Origin: Reticulitermes speratus
Taxonomy: Eukaryota; Arthropoda; Insecta; Blattodea; Rhinotermitidae
Reading direction: 5' to 3'
Assembly: GCA_021186555.1 (NCBI GenBank)
Contig: JAJKFL010000011.1
Location: 35,658,923-35,722,922, forward strand
DNA length: 64,000 bases
In this document: piece after piece, positions 24,159 to 36,800 of the stretch
Layout: every line of letters starts with the position of its first letter
How positions within the stretch are numbered: the first letter of the stretch is position 1
The notes under the pieces: model-generated
The model's database searches: none
What the model saw: the letters and a program-made list of their open reading frames with translations, nothing else
What the model was told of the DNA's origin: nothing
Made by a program: the position numbers and the translations under genes

Positions 24159-24850
24159 TTAAACTGTGTCCTCCCCGCCTGAGGCATCACCTTCCGAGCA
24201 TGGCTCGGCAGTACTTGGTGGCTTCTCGTCATTACAAGGTGTACTGTCACCCTGGGGTTCCTCGTCTGGTGGTGGATTGTCATCTTCACTGCCAATGCCA
24301 CCACCACCACCAATACTGCCATCACAAGCACCCTGTTCTGGTTGGGGTTCCTCAGCACATGGGCTCAAGTTATTTTCCTCAACTCTTGTCTCCAGTGCCT
24401 CTTCAGCTTCTCCATCCACAGGGACAGGTAGCGGTGCTGGTTCTGCGGTGGGCGATGCATTGCTCCAACGAGACTTTCTGGCCCGGTCCCTCTCTCCCTT
24501 TATGCTCGGCACTGCTGGGCCCTGCTTCTCCTCCTCCTCACCCTGTTTCCCACTTGCCTCCTCAGGTCTGCTGCCCCTTCTGGGACCCATATCCTCATCC
24601 CTCCTCCATGGACCAGGTCCATCCCTTTCCCCCCCTCGGAACCTTCCCTCATCACGACCCCCTGGGGGACCCCTCCTTGGTCCCCATGGGTCCCAGCCAC
24701 GAGGATGCCTTCCTTCTTCCCTTGCTCGACGCTCCATGTCATCAAAAGGGGGTCGTCCAAAATAGGGGTCTGGTGGTGGTCCATCCACAGGTGGGCCTTC
24801 AAATCCTCGAGGGAACATTGGTGGCGGTCCCTGGCCTTCCATCCAGATAC
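24159..24850 (-). CDS. SCAF4/8: SCAF4/8 exon 20 (terminal exon with stop)
   Basis: Encodes [20 protein letters not shown], an Arg/Gly-rich block ([19 protein letters not shown]) and [13 protein letters not shown] long acidic/Pro tail ends GGEDTV then TAA at 24159. Acceptor TTTTCAAG. Confidence 0.93.
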
Positions 24851-27800
24851 CTTGAAAACAGATGCAACATGCAGCATGCAGGAAATAAAAGGACAGATTG
24901 CAACCAACATATTGGGCAGTTTCACCGCCACAAAACAATACGTTTCGTGTGATTCGACGTTCTCACAGTCACATCCCAGAAGACTTAAAACTTTTAATAC
25001 GCTTTGGTTAGCAGAAGCAGAACAAGTGAACAGCGAACTGTTCCGAACAATGTACAGTCAGAACTTGACAACTGTTACCGCACAATTCAAATGATTATGC
25101 ACTTCAAAGCCAGAAACATGTGTGTCTGTAAATACTTGTGTGTGCTTCATAATGTGGGCACATCACAGTAGGCCTATCTACAACTTACATAATTCTAGTT
25201 CATTTAAATTAAATAAAAAATCCACATTTTATTAAACAGATTAACCTGAAAACCCTCCTTTTGTAACTATATTATGTTAAGGAAGATGAATGCCCTTGAC
25301 ATACCACTGGGGGAGGTCATTCCAACCAGAAGACAGGACAAATGCATTAATGTGCCTGGGATTACGATGGAAAACAATTATCTTTCAATGGAACTAAACT
25401 AAAATAACGGTGTAGTGACCTCTTAGCCAATGTTTGTGACCTAGGGAACAATATTAATGAAACATTCTCTGCAAAGGGCAGCAGTCACGGCCCCCTGAAG
25501 TCTGACAGCCTGTGGACAACATGGAAAATCTTAGTCATGACACCTGGTTTCCATGTCCCCAGCTCTGAAATTTTGATGCAAGTGAAAAGCACTTGTGCTA
25601 CCTACTGAACGATGACAATGAGTGTTAACACAAGGCTGGTACTGTATCTAAGCACTGTGCCACATTAACCCCAGTACCAACTGCTAAGAGGCAGGGTGGG
25701 CACCAGCGGAAGTGTACCTACGCACCACGACACTTTAACCTTGGCACTTTTTTAACAAGAGGGTGGGTAAACCCCACAACCAATCCGCAAATGATGGAGA
25801 GGACATTTAAGAATCACACTTCATTTATTCTGCTGCTTGTCACATTACAGATTACCTTAGCTCGTATCACAAGGCAAACAGTTAAATGCAACAGTCAAAA
25901 ACGTGGAGTACGATACCTAAATATGGCCAACATTTCACTACGAGATATCCAAATCACAAGCATCCCTTAGCAGTTTCCATTATCAAATCACTCTCGACAC
26001 TCCCTGGCACGCGGTGGTGCAGTTGGTTGAGGCACTGCGCTACAAACCGGAATGCCGCGGGTTCGATTCCCGATGGCGTCACTGGAATTTTTCAGTGACA
26101 TAATTGTTTTATAAATCTGGGGATGCAAAAGACACCAGAACTCACTCTTTGCAAATATAAAGTTGTAATTGTAATTATCGAATCTTCCAATACTTTGCAT
26201 TATTTCACGTTTCTGCCGTGACGTAGATGAGATCTGTGCTCTTCTGGGATTTTATGCAGTGTTGAGTGGTAGTTCCGTACCCATGCTTTGGGACAACCTA
26301 TCAGTCCTGAACCGTCAGTACAGAACTACCACTCAGTGCTGTGTAATATCCCAGAAGAGTGCAGAGCTCTTCCAGTACTTAAATTTCTCACAAGAATGAC
26401 TGACCTGCTGACGGCCTGAGTGTCAAGCGATGTACAGTTGTGTACACGATAATCTGTGTACATGTACAGAATAGCACACAATGGATGCCTGTCATGAAAC
26501 TTACAATCTTGAACACTTGCATCTGTGCATTTTGATTTCACACACACACAAAAAAAATTATTTTTTGAAGTATGTGTTAGCAGATTCAGCCGGTATTTAG
26601 TGTTTATCTTACTGAAAACTAAATGCAAGAAAAGTATCCAGTTACATGTGTTACCCGCATGAAAAGTATCCAGTTACATGCATTACCCACAAGAAAAGTA
26701 TCTGTTACGTGCCCACAAGAAAAGTATCTAGTTACATGTTACCCACAAGAAAAGTATCCAGTTACGTGTTACCCGCAAGAAAAGTATCCAGTTACATGTG
26801 TTACTCGCAAGAAAAGTATCCAGTTACATGTGTTACCCGCAAGAAAAGTATCCAGTTACATGTGTTACCCACAAGAAAAGTATCCAGTTACATGTGTTAC
26901 CCGCAAGAAAAGTATCCAGTTACATGTGTTACCTGTAATCATGTGCTACATAAATACATTCTACCATGTTTGCATATTACACAGCCTGGTCGATTACCAT
27001 CTACACTCCTAAACCAACTCTAGTTGTCTCCCTAACAATACATATTCACACTAATCTTCTACAGCACACTTTCACCAACCTTCATCAAATTTATCACTAT
27101 ATAAAAAAGGAGTCTACTTAAGTGGCATAACAGTGTTTAACAGTCTCCCACAAAGTATCAAAAATCTAAGTGATAACCCTACATAATTTAAATCAGCCAT
27201 GAAGAATTATTTACATGCTCATTCCTTCCACTCTGCTAACGAATACTATAATGTTTTGCTGCTTTAAGCTAAGAGTACATTACCAACAGCTACTGTATGT
27301 ATGTAAAATTTTCTTGACTTGTTCTGTATCTCAAGGTATTAACCTGTTTTGGATTTACAGAATGTAAATAAATTCAAATTCAACCTGACATACACAATGA
27401 CACGAAATGTATTACTTAATTGTAGCTCATTCTTTATACCAATCCCTGTCCGTGTAACACCAGGTTCTTGCCCAGCACATTATATACAGAACGAAAGTGG
27501 TGACGGATTTGGTTTAAAGGATTGACAGTTCTTAGTAATAAAAAGGAGTAAATGAGATGCCATTATACATCTGAACATAAAGCTACGAAGTTGAGAAAGC
27601 TACAAAGGTGAGCAAACAACACAATAAAGTCACAGCCTTCTACAGCAAAGCACATGGAACGTAACTAACCTGGCAGGGGTCCTGGCCCTCGCATTCCCAT
27701 TGGTCCCGGTGGACCTCTTGGGTGGAACATGGGACCTGCTGAAAACAACTGAGTGTTAGTCACCCCTAACTACATGCAAGACTACTCCTGCACCAATAAG

Positions 27801-30800
27801 TCCATAACTCCCACATATTTTAAAGGCTCATGCTAGCTATTCTGTCTTTATACATGTTAGCACGTGGCTGGCAAGGTGGCTTCCCACACTCTCCCACTAT
27901 TGCACAGATCACTCTCAGCTCAGCCAGCCTCTGTCTTTCATTAAATGAAGTTGACTGCTTTCATGCTTCATGGAAAGACACTCTCCTTAAATCATTACGT
28001 GTATTTTATTATTCCAAAAGCTGTCTGTATTTCACTAAAAATAAACTGTCACGATTTTTAAGCTTTCTGAGGTTATTTTATATTTTTATTACTGGTATTT
28101 TGTAAGTTCCTGGAACTAAATCAGCATTTCATGTTGAAAAGTGATTCCAAGGTTTGTGACAGTTTACTGGTCCCAATAATCACAAACACCGAGAATCTAC
28201 CGTAGGGTCCCTGGAGGCGAGTCAAATCCTCAATTCTAGTCTTGTAACCGAACATTATTGGAGCAGTTCGGCTCTCCCTCCCCACTCTTCTATATATAGT
28301 AGGCAGAAGAAAGGACCAGGTGTCCCGCGCCAGTTGGGGTTCAGTAAAGGAAAGGAAAGGGGTAGACGAATGGTATTGTGCTGACGTTTGTATTGCTATA
28401 ATGGAGAAATAAAGTTAAACCTCTGAAGAGAACAGTGTCGTAATTTGGTGTATATCAAATTAAAAAGTAACCAGCAACGATCGGTTAGTCTTAAAGTGCA
28501 TCGATACAGCTTAGTTTCTTAACCTGAGTGTTATTGTTTCTTTACAGTTTCACCTACCAAAGGAAAGAAACCATATCTCACACGAAGAACTTGTATGTCT
28601 GCTTTCAGTTCCTATGGGTCTAATGTAACCCCTGTTTTATGACCTCCAATTAAACCTTACTGACCTTTTGAACAAGTCTCACTGTGTGATGGTACGTAAA
28701 AGAACTACATATTTAAGACTCAGAACTTTTATTTGGAAGTCTTTTTATATGGTTAATATTTAATGAAATGTAAGGCCATGATATTGCTAAGGTGCTTAGT
28801 TTTCAGATTTCAATTGAGAGGCCCTGGATGAATCCTAGCATAGTCTGTGTGAGACGTGTAGTCAACAAAGTGGCAATGAAGCACGACTTTCTCTGTAAAA
28901 ATCACTCCCCCTGCTGACATCATTCCAACGCTCCATATCGATGCAATGTGCCCATTTCAGACTGCAGAACCAAAGCATTCAGTCTCACCCCATAACTACA
29001 ATTATAGTGAAAACCTCACTTAATGTTCAGTTTCAATGGACCCCAAAGTCAATAACCTCAGTGACGTCCACTTCAGATTCACCTTGGTTTAGCCTTCAAA
29101 TCCACTTATCCCCTGCCAAAAATGCTGAATGGGAATTTCAGCATAACTAACAGAGCAAGGATAGCTCAGTTGGTACAGTGACTAGAGTATGGGATTGACA
29201 ATCTGGGGTTCAACTTCTGGCTGAGGCAAAATATTCCTATTCCCCAGAACATCCACACTAGATCTGGGGCCCACCCAGCCCATTCAAAGGGTCAGTGGTT
29301 CTTTCCTTGAAGGTTAAATAACCAGGAAAAACATCTCGCAGTGCCATGTGATTTGTTTTGTGGTGATCGGTACGTCACTGCAGCAATGTTTCTATCTAGG
29401 GTATGACAACAGAGGACTCATTAAGGTGTGCAACAGAATACAACACAAAAGGAAAGATATTCACCTGGACCACGTCCCAGTAAATGCCGCGGTCCAAAAC
29501 CATCTGGGCCCATTCCCATTCTTGGCCCCATCATTCCTCGAGGGCCAAACTCACGTCGAGGAGGAAAGAATTCTGGTCCTGGTCCACGCCCCCTGCGGTC
29601 AAAACCATCTGGTCTAGGTGGACCTCTAGGATCAAAGTCTTCTGGATGTGGCATCCGAGAATCAAATCCTTCTCTTGGGGGTCCTCTGGGATCAAAACCA
29701 TCTGGGGGCCGACGGCCACGAGGGTCAAACTCATCTGGATGAATTCCTCGTGGATTAAAGTCGTCTGGGAGAGGTGGATGAATGTCAAAGTCCTCTGGAT
29801 GGGGGGGCCCCCTGGAGCCAAAACCTTCAAATTCATCAGGATGAGGTAACCGTTTGTCGAAACCATCAGGTCTAGGTCCTTGTGAACCTTCTGGTCGTGG
29901 ATGTCTGGAATCAAACTCTTCCAGTTCTGATTCAAATGCCTCAAGCCGAGAATCCCTGGGCTCTCGCCCAAATCCCTCAGGATGGCGATCAATGCCAGGA
30001 GACACAATCATGCCCTCTGGGGGTGGACCACCTCGTGGGAATTGACCAGGTGGTCGGACACCATCAGGCCTGAATCCTGGGCCTGGTGGTGGCCTGAAAC
30101 CTTCAGAGCCAGGTGGCCGGAATCCATCAGGCCCTGGACCCCTTGGACTAAACATGGGACCACCTGAAATGAACATCCCCAATATGTGTTACTAGCGAGA
30201 CAGGGAGAGAGAGACACAACCCACTTCCTCCAGCACAGTCATGTTATCAAGTGGCTGTCCTGGTTCTTATTAACATCAGAATTATAACAAAACAAAACTG
30301 CAGGAAAAACAATTTATTGTCCCATGTAACATGTGATGATGTTCTCGCAGTGAATGGTGCAATACCTCCCTTTAGCATCACTAATTCCAGACCCTTAGCT
30401 GAACCTTCCCGCCTATCTCCGACAGCCAGACAGCAGACAGGACGGACGGATGGACATACGCACACACTGTCAGCTTATTCAGTGTGATGACAGAATTTCA
30501 CAAGGCATGTAACAACTCTGACAAACTTTCTTCATGCATGCACCCCCCCCCCCAACAGGGGCCACATTTCAATTAAAATTTACCAACACTTCATTCTGTG
30601 AACTTCACTGAACTTGTACAAGGTGTCACTAGCATATAATACTACCAGCAGTACTGACAGCTTCTCAGCTACTTAAGAAATTACAATCTTTAACAATGGT
30701 TTGTCATGATATACAACAAACAAAGAGTCAGTCAAGTTGTGACTTTTGTTTTTTACATTCTGCTGTTGACATACGCACATTCTGTGGGTAGTCCAGCAAT

Positions 30801-33800
30801 CAAACTGCTACATCTGTCTCTGTTCCCCTACAGGTCCTCCTCTATTTCCTCCCATATTCTTCCTCCTTCTGAGTATCATCTTTCCTAACCTAGTGCTCCA
30901 CATTGAAATCTGACTTCTTTTAACATAACTTGCAAATTCCTACACCTCCAAGTTTCCAACATGAATAAAAGCTCTTGTTTTAGTGAATAATATGGAGGAA
31001 GTACAGAGTAATTACCTAATTACATGATCAGTACACACTTATTTTCACTGTCATTAAACAGGGGTGGCTGTATATTCGCATGACAACAAATATAATTATA
31101 TATTCTGAGTGATTTGACTTGACTATTACAATTAGGGCTCAACGACACTTCACTGTGACATCTGAGGTTCTCACAGGGGTGTGGCTGGTGATTCAAGTCT
31201 TGTGCGATGTGAAGCTGCGTCACTGGGTGAATGGTTCCCGATAATTTTGAAGGATCCTGGTGCCTTCACCCTCAAAGGTCAAGTGGTCCAAGTAGCAGAC
31301 ACAATGTCACATCCCAGAAAACCAAATCCTCAATAAACCCACTCATCTACTTGTCTGTGATGAGTAAAAAACCAAGACCAACAAAGAGAAGCTATTCAAA
31401 AAAATTCTCTCATACTCTCAATTTTTTTTTATTTTACTACAGATTTTAAAAAGTACACTGTAACACCTATGGGCATCACAGCCATCGTTAACACGACACT
31501 CAAGCAATTTAATGTTGAGAAGTGTAGATATGATATGCGTGAAACACAATCAAAATTGTGCAGGCAGATATGGTTTCTTTTGTGGACAAAATATCTTGCA
31601 AGTCTAATTTTTGGTCAAATTGTGAACTCATCCGTATCTTGTAGAGTTGCACGTTTACTGTTTACATCAACAGCAGAAGTGTACATAGTTCATTTAATTT
31701 AACTACTGAGTGATAATCATTAACACTGATGTTACTTCCTGCTGTACTCATGTGGTTCATAGTTCCGCTCCGTGGTTACGAGTTTGTGGTACATTTCACA
31801 ACACAGCAACAGCTATTACACATGATTCCTTATTTCCATCTTTGTTCAGGAATACATGAAGCACAATACTGGTGCTTGAAATACTGTCCTGTTCATATTC
31901 CATTCGCCTGCCGAAGCTTATAAAAAGCCTCAGGTTACGACAGCCAGTCTCTGTTGCCAGATTTGAACACGGAACCTGCTCAGTACAAGGCAGAATGCTA
32001 ACCACCTGTTCATGACACTCAGTAATTACCAACTACTAAGCCCTTCTATATAAATAATAAAATTATTTTTTAGGGATTCAAGTCTTCTGTGGCACCCAGC
32101 AACACAGCATCACATCCCAGAAGACTTGAATCCTCAGCAACACTGCCGTGAAAGCCTGAAATCTCACAAATCATTTTGCCTTTAAAATTTGCCATGCGAA
32201 GGGGAATCACATTTCTGCTGAGTGCCAAAAGTCATGGTACAGTTCATTCATGCTGATGTGAACATTTTACTGTAAATTTACTGGGAATACTAAAAGTGCA
32301 TATTTCTGTCCTTAAGATCTACTGAAATTAAGTATCATGCCCTACCTTTCATGGGGAATGACTCAGACAATTTTTACCTGGCCCTGGGGGTCCTCTGGGG
32401 CTCTGAAACCGCGGTCCTGGAGGCCCCTGATGACTCTCGGTTGCATGCGGGTTTCTATCAGAACAACCTTCCTGAACTGCTGGGGGAGGGATTTTAGGGA
32501 GGTCCAATAAAGATGGAGGGGCATTTGATGCAGCTGCAGATCCATCTCTCTCGCTGCTTCTTTCTGCAGAGGAACTTCTGTCTCGGCGTGATGGAGGTGG
32601 CCTCGTGTCACGACCACCAAATGAACTTCTACGATACAAAACATACCCAATATATCTCAATCATGTAAGATCCACGTGAGTAAACGTGTCTTACCCTGAC
32701 AGAACAAGAATGATGGCAATAACTATCTTCTGTGATGCGGTGTGATGCGATCTGGAAGTTGATGCTGTGACAACTTTGGAATAGCAAAGGAAGTAAAATC
32801 TGTAAACAGTATATTTGTAACAGTTGTGGTAGAATCTCTATCCACACATGTTGTTCCTGTTTATGACCATAACAATTTTTAATAATTTTAATTGTGTATT
32901 TCTTCCTCAATGTTGACCTCGGTGGTCTAGTGGTTAGCGTGCTCGCCACTGGACCCAAGGTTCGCGGGTTCGATCCCGACCGAGGTCGATGGATTTTTAA
33001 GGGTGATAAAAATCCGGGGCACCACTTCCTTCGGAGGGGAAGTAAAGCCGTCGGTCCCATGTCGTAGATTTACGGCATGTAAAAGAACCTTACGGGCATG
33101 AATAAAGATGTTGCGTAAGCCAAATTGCCTCCATTTCTCACCCAAGTCTCCTGACTGCCTGCCAGATGGCTCTGGCTGACACATCAGGATCGATAGAACA
33201 CTAGCGCGGCCAGTTGACCAGTCACCAACTGCCATGAATGTGCACGACTTAGTAACCTCGAAAAGAGGAGGCAAGAGGAGGCCTGGGCCCATATAGGGCT
33301 GTTGAGCCATGGTTATTATATATATATTTCTTCCTCAATACGTTCTAAAGACCAATTGTGAACCTGAGAATGACTTAAATAGGTCGAAACATGTAGTTCT
33401 ATACAATAAACAGAATTTAGTTGTGTTTGGACAGATACTGATTTAATTTTTGACCATTAGTAATTTTTTTCATATCCACGTACCGTTCTGTGTCATATTA
33501 GGGTAAACTTTGTATGTTTGGGGTGAAATTTTGCACCTCTGGAACCAATTAAAAATTGTAACATGGAAAGTAATGGGAAACTTGTTTTAAGAGTGTTTGT
33601 CTAACAAGCATTTTACGTGGAATGAATAAAGCTCAAAAATTGAGGGATTACTCTGCTAGACAGACATTACAATGCTGCTTTTTGTAAGAACACTTCCATC
33701 TATGTGTAATATTACTCAGTTTATGCACTTTGTTCATTGTCCAGTATTCCAAACAGAACACAATATTTAAGAAACTGGATCCCACAACAGACAAAGAACT

Positions 33801-36800
33801 CCATGGGCCACTGTTGGAATCCATGCACTGCTGTGGCCTTTACTTCCTTCTCCAACCTGAATGTACGACCTTTCAGTGCTATCTTGAGAAGGCTTAAACA
33901 CATGGCAGTCACAAAGTGAAAGGTCCGGGACATGAGGGGTGGTAAAACCCTCTGCAGGACGCAGAACACAGTGTGTGTGGACGCTACGGACCATACGCAA
34001 ATAGGCACCGTCAGGCAATGCGACATTGTGAACATACTAGGATGCTTTCTCTTGCTGACAGTACAAAGGTCTTAGAAGGTACCAAAAGAGCACTCTACAC
34101 TGAAAGTGACAGTAATGAGTCTGCAACAAAAGCAATGTATATTTCCCAGCCAATCACCATTTCACGAGTACCATGCTTATCCCCATACAAGACAATGCCC
34201 CCCCCCCCCCACAATCTTCAATTTTAAAGAAAAATAAAGTGTTTAATTTGTGCACAGCTGTAAGGTGACACCCCATTCCAAAAATAACTTACAAGCAAAA
34301 TTCTCGTCTTATATCTGGGTAAATACAGCACTTCATAACAGTCGTCAAAAAAATACAAGTGCTGGGTTTGCCAGTGGCGACCATTTCTCATTTGGTGTTT
34401 GGGAGCTGGCTTTGGACTTCCAGCAGCCTCATTTGGTCACGACCTGTAAGGCTGTGAGCAGAACATTCCTGAATTTCATTCACTTGCAGCTGTCTTACAT
34501 TTACCCCACAAGTGCTTGGGACGCAAAGTACAACATGAATAATGAAACCTGCATGTCAGCCAACAGGCAAGGTTCATAACAAGCCTGATAATGCTGATCC
34601 ACCTTCCTCTACTGAGAAATATACTATCTGGTTATCAGATTTTTAGCAAATTTTTACCCTTGATTTTTACTCACCCATATTACATTCCATATTATTGGCC
34701 TATTAACATGTTCACTGCCGGGCATTTAAATCCACGACGGTGTTAAATTGCCAGCGATTTTTTGAATGTTAAACAACTAGTGCGTCGTCTTATAAATTAT
34801 AAAATATAATTATATATAAAATGCATATCTTCTTTTTTTCTAGTTGTCAGCTAGGTTTTAATAAAGATGTAAAATATGTTTCCCGAAAGAACTTATCGTG
34901 TGCGTGGCCTATTTAAGGCAAAAGAGCGGAGTAAACTTTAGATCGACTAAAGTCGACTCTGGCAATTTAAAACATAAATACTTAAATCGACCGTGGTCGA
35001 CTTTGGCAGTGAAAGTGTTAGGAAGAAAACATGAGAAGTGATGTAGTCCTAGGATTATTTCAGCGTCTAGGGTATCAGCCTAATCTGATTTAGGTGACCT
35101 AAAAGAACATGCTATATCACCTCAATCTCTTCATGAGCAAAGAAAGTGTTAACATCTACAGCAAATAAGCTGATGTGATTTTCTAACAAGGGTTGAGCAT
35201 ATCTGTAACTATACTACAACCCTTTCAATCTATACTGTGTGAACACCATACCTGCTTTCATCCCTGTCAACACCAGTATGTCCATCATTGGCCAAGCTAC
35301 GCAGCCTTTCAAGGAGACTCGGTTTTTCTGACTTCTCTCCTTGCTGCAGTTGGGGCGGCACTTGGTCTGCCCACGGACTAGGAACTTGCTGCCTTTCCTC
35401 ATTGTGATGCTGAGATTCTCTCCAGTCTCGGTCCCTATCACGGTCACGATCACGGTCCCTGTCTCGATCCCTGCCCTTGTCACGATCTCTATCACGATCA
35501 CCCCACCTGCTCCTTTCTCTGTCCCTATCCCTATCTCTGTCACGGTCCCTGTCGCGATCGCGGTCACGATCACGGTCCCTGTCTCTTCCTCTATCACGAT
35601 CCCTGTCTCTGTCCTTGTCTCTTTCCCGATCTCTATCACGGTCCCTTTCACGATCACGGTCCCGATCCCGTTCACGATCTCTGTCTCTGTCTCGGTCTCG
35701 CTCACGATCCCGATTTCGCTCACGATTCCGATTCCTTTCTGAGAATTCACTGCCATCCCTAGAGGAATCCTGGTCTTGACTGAACTTGTTTGAGCTGTCC
35801 TTCTGCTGTGGCTGATCAGGTGCTGCAGGTTGTGTTTGTGGCTGACGCTGCTGGTTCTGTGTCTGTAGGCGTGGGAGTTGTTGCATCTGCTGTTGAACAG
35901 ATGGTGGTTGGAGAGCTGCTAGGTGAGGATGGAGGCCCTGCTGCATTGCTTGACCTACAAGGGGATGTCCAAATGGTGGTGCACCTCTCCCACTCAATGC
36001 AGCCAACATTGAATCACTTATCCTAAAGAAAGATGCCAAATAATTTCTCTAGAAGCCAAACACTATGTGATGGAACAGAATATATCACAGAGCTCCTTCA
36101 AGCATGTTCATGTCAAAAAAACTTTACAGGCAAACATAAATTTGTAAGTTTTCAAAACTAGTAATGGGATTGAAACTTGACCAGAAAAAAAACTGCATTC
36201 CTTTTAGAATACTTCTTCTACTGGACATTTCCCACGGCACATACACAACATAAATACATTGCACATTAAAATTCCATTCAAATTTGGAAGAGGGTATATA
36301 AAAGGATCCTTGAAGTTTAGAAATAGCTGGACTGAAATTCAGGCAAATCTGAAAACAATTAAACACTGCCATTCAAGAACTGAAGTAATCCTGATATACA
36401 CTGAATGTGACAAGCAACGTCTAAGATACGAGACAGCACACAGCATGGGCTACAAAGATCAGAAAACTAGTTTTTGGAAGAATATAGTAACATAAAGCCG
36501 CCAACTTACCTCATCACATTCTCAACTTGTTCGTTTGTCTTTGGTGGTTCACCCTGCGAAATATCCATCTCCATATTCCTGTCATCAGTATTGACTTGCA
36601 AAGGAATGTTGTGGGCTGCAAATAAATAAACGACAATAATAATTAATAATTGTGAGCAAATACATTAATTCAAACATGCAGGGCCGTTAGTTCAACTGAC
36701 AGCTACTGTTTGTGACTTCCTCCTGCTAGTTTGCCACATGTATGGGCAGATGGATGAGTGGGATATGTTAGTAACAAGACAGTGTGCGTCAACAGGAACT

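Noticed and set aside
24116-24952. Long Pro/His/Ser-rich plus-strand frames
   Set aside because: Antisense shadow of GC-rich SCAF4/8 exon 20.
26623-27023. Frames with repeated YPVTC / KVSSYM motifs
   Set aside because: Translation of the 32-bp minisatellite, and no splice or protein context.
28243-28460. Possible solo LTR (TATATATAG then AATAAA)
   Set aside because: No second copy, no clear ends or target duplication, and no viral coding trace nearby. It cannot be supported.
29428-30217. Several alternative frames over exon 18
   Set aside because: Shadows of the PDGF-repeat coding frame; composition artefacts.
35214-35779. RS-like and Thr/Ile-rich frames on both strands
   Set aside because: Other frames of the Arg-Asp array in exon 16. 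The exon frame alone fits the phases on both sides.
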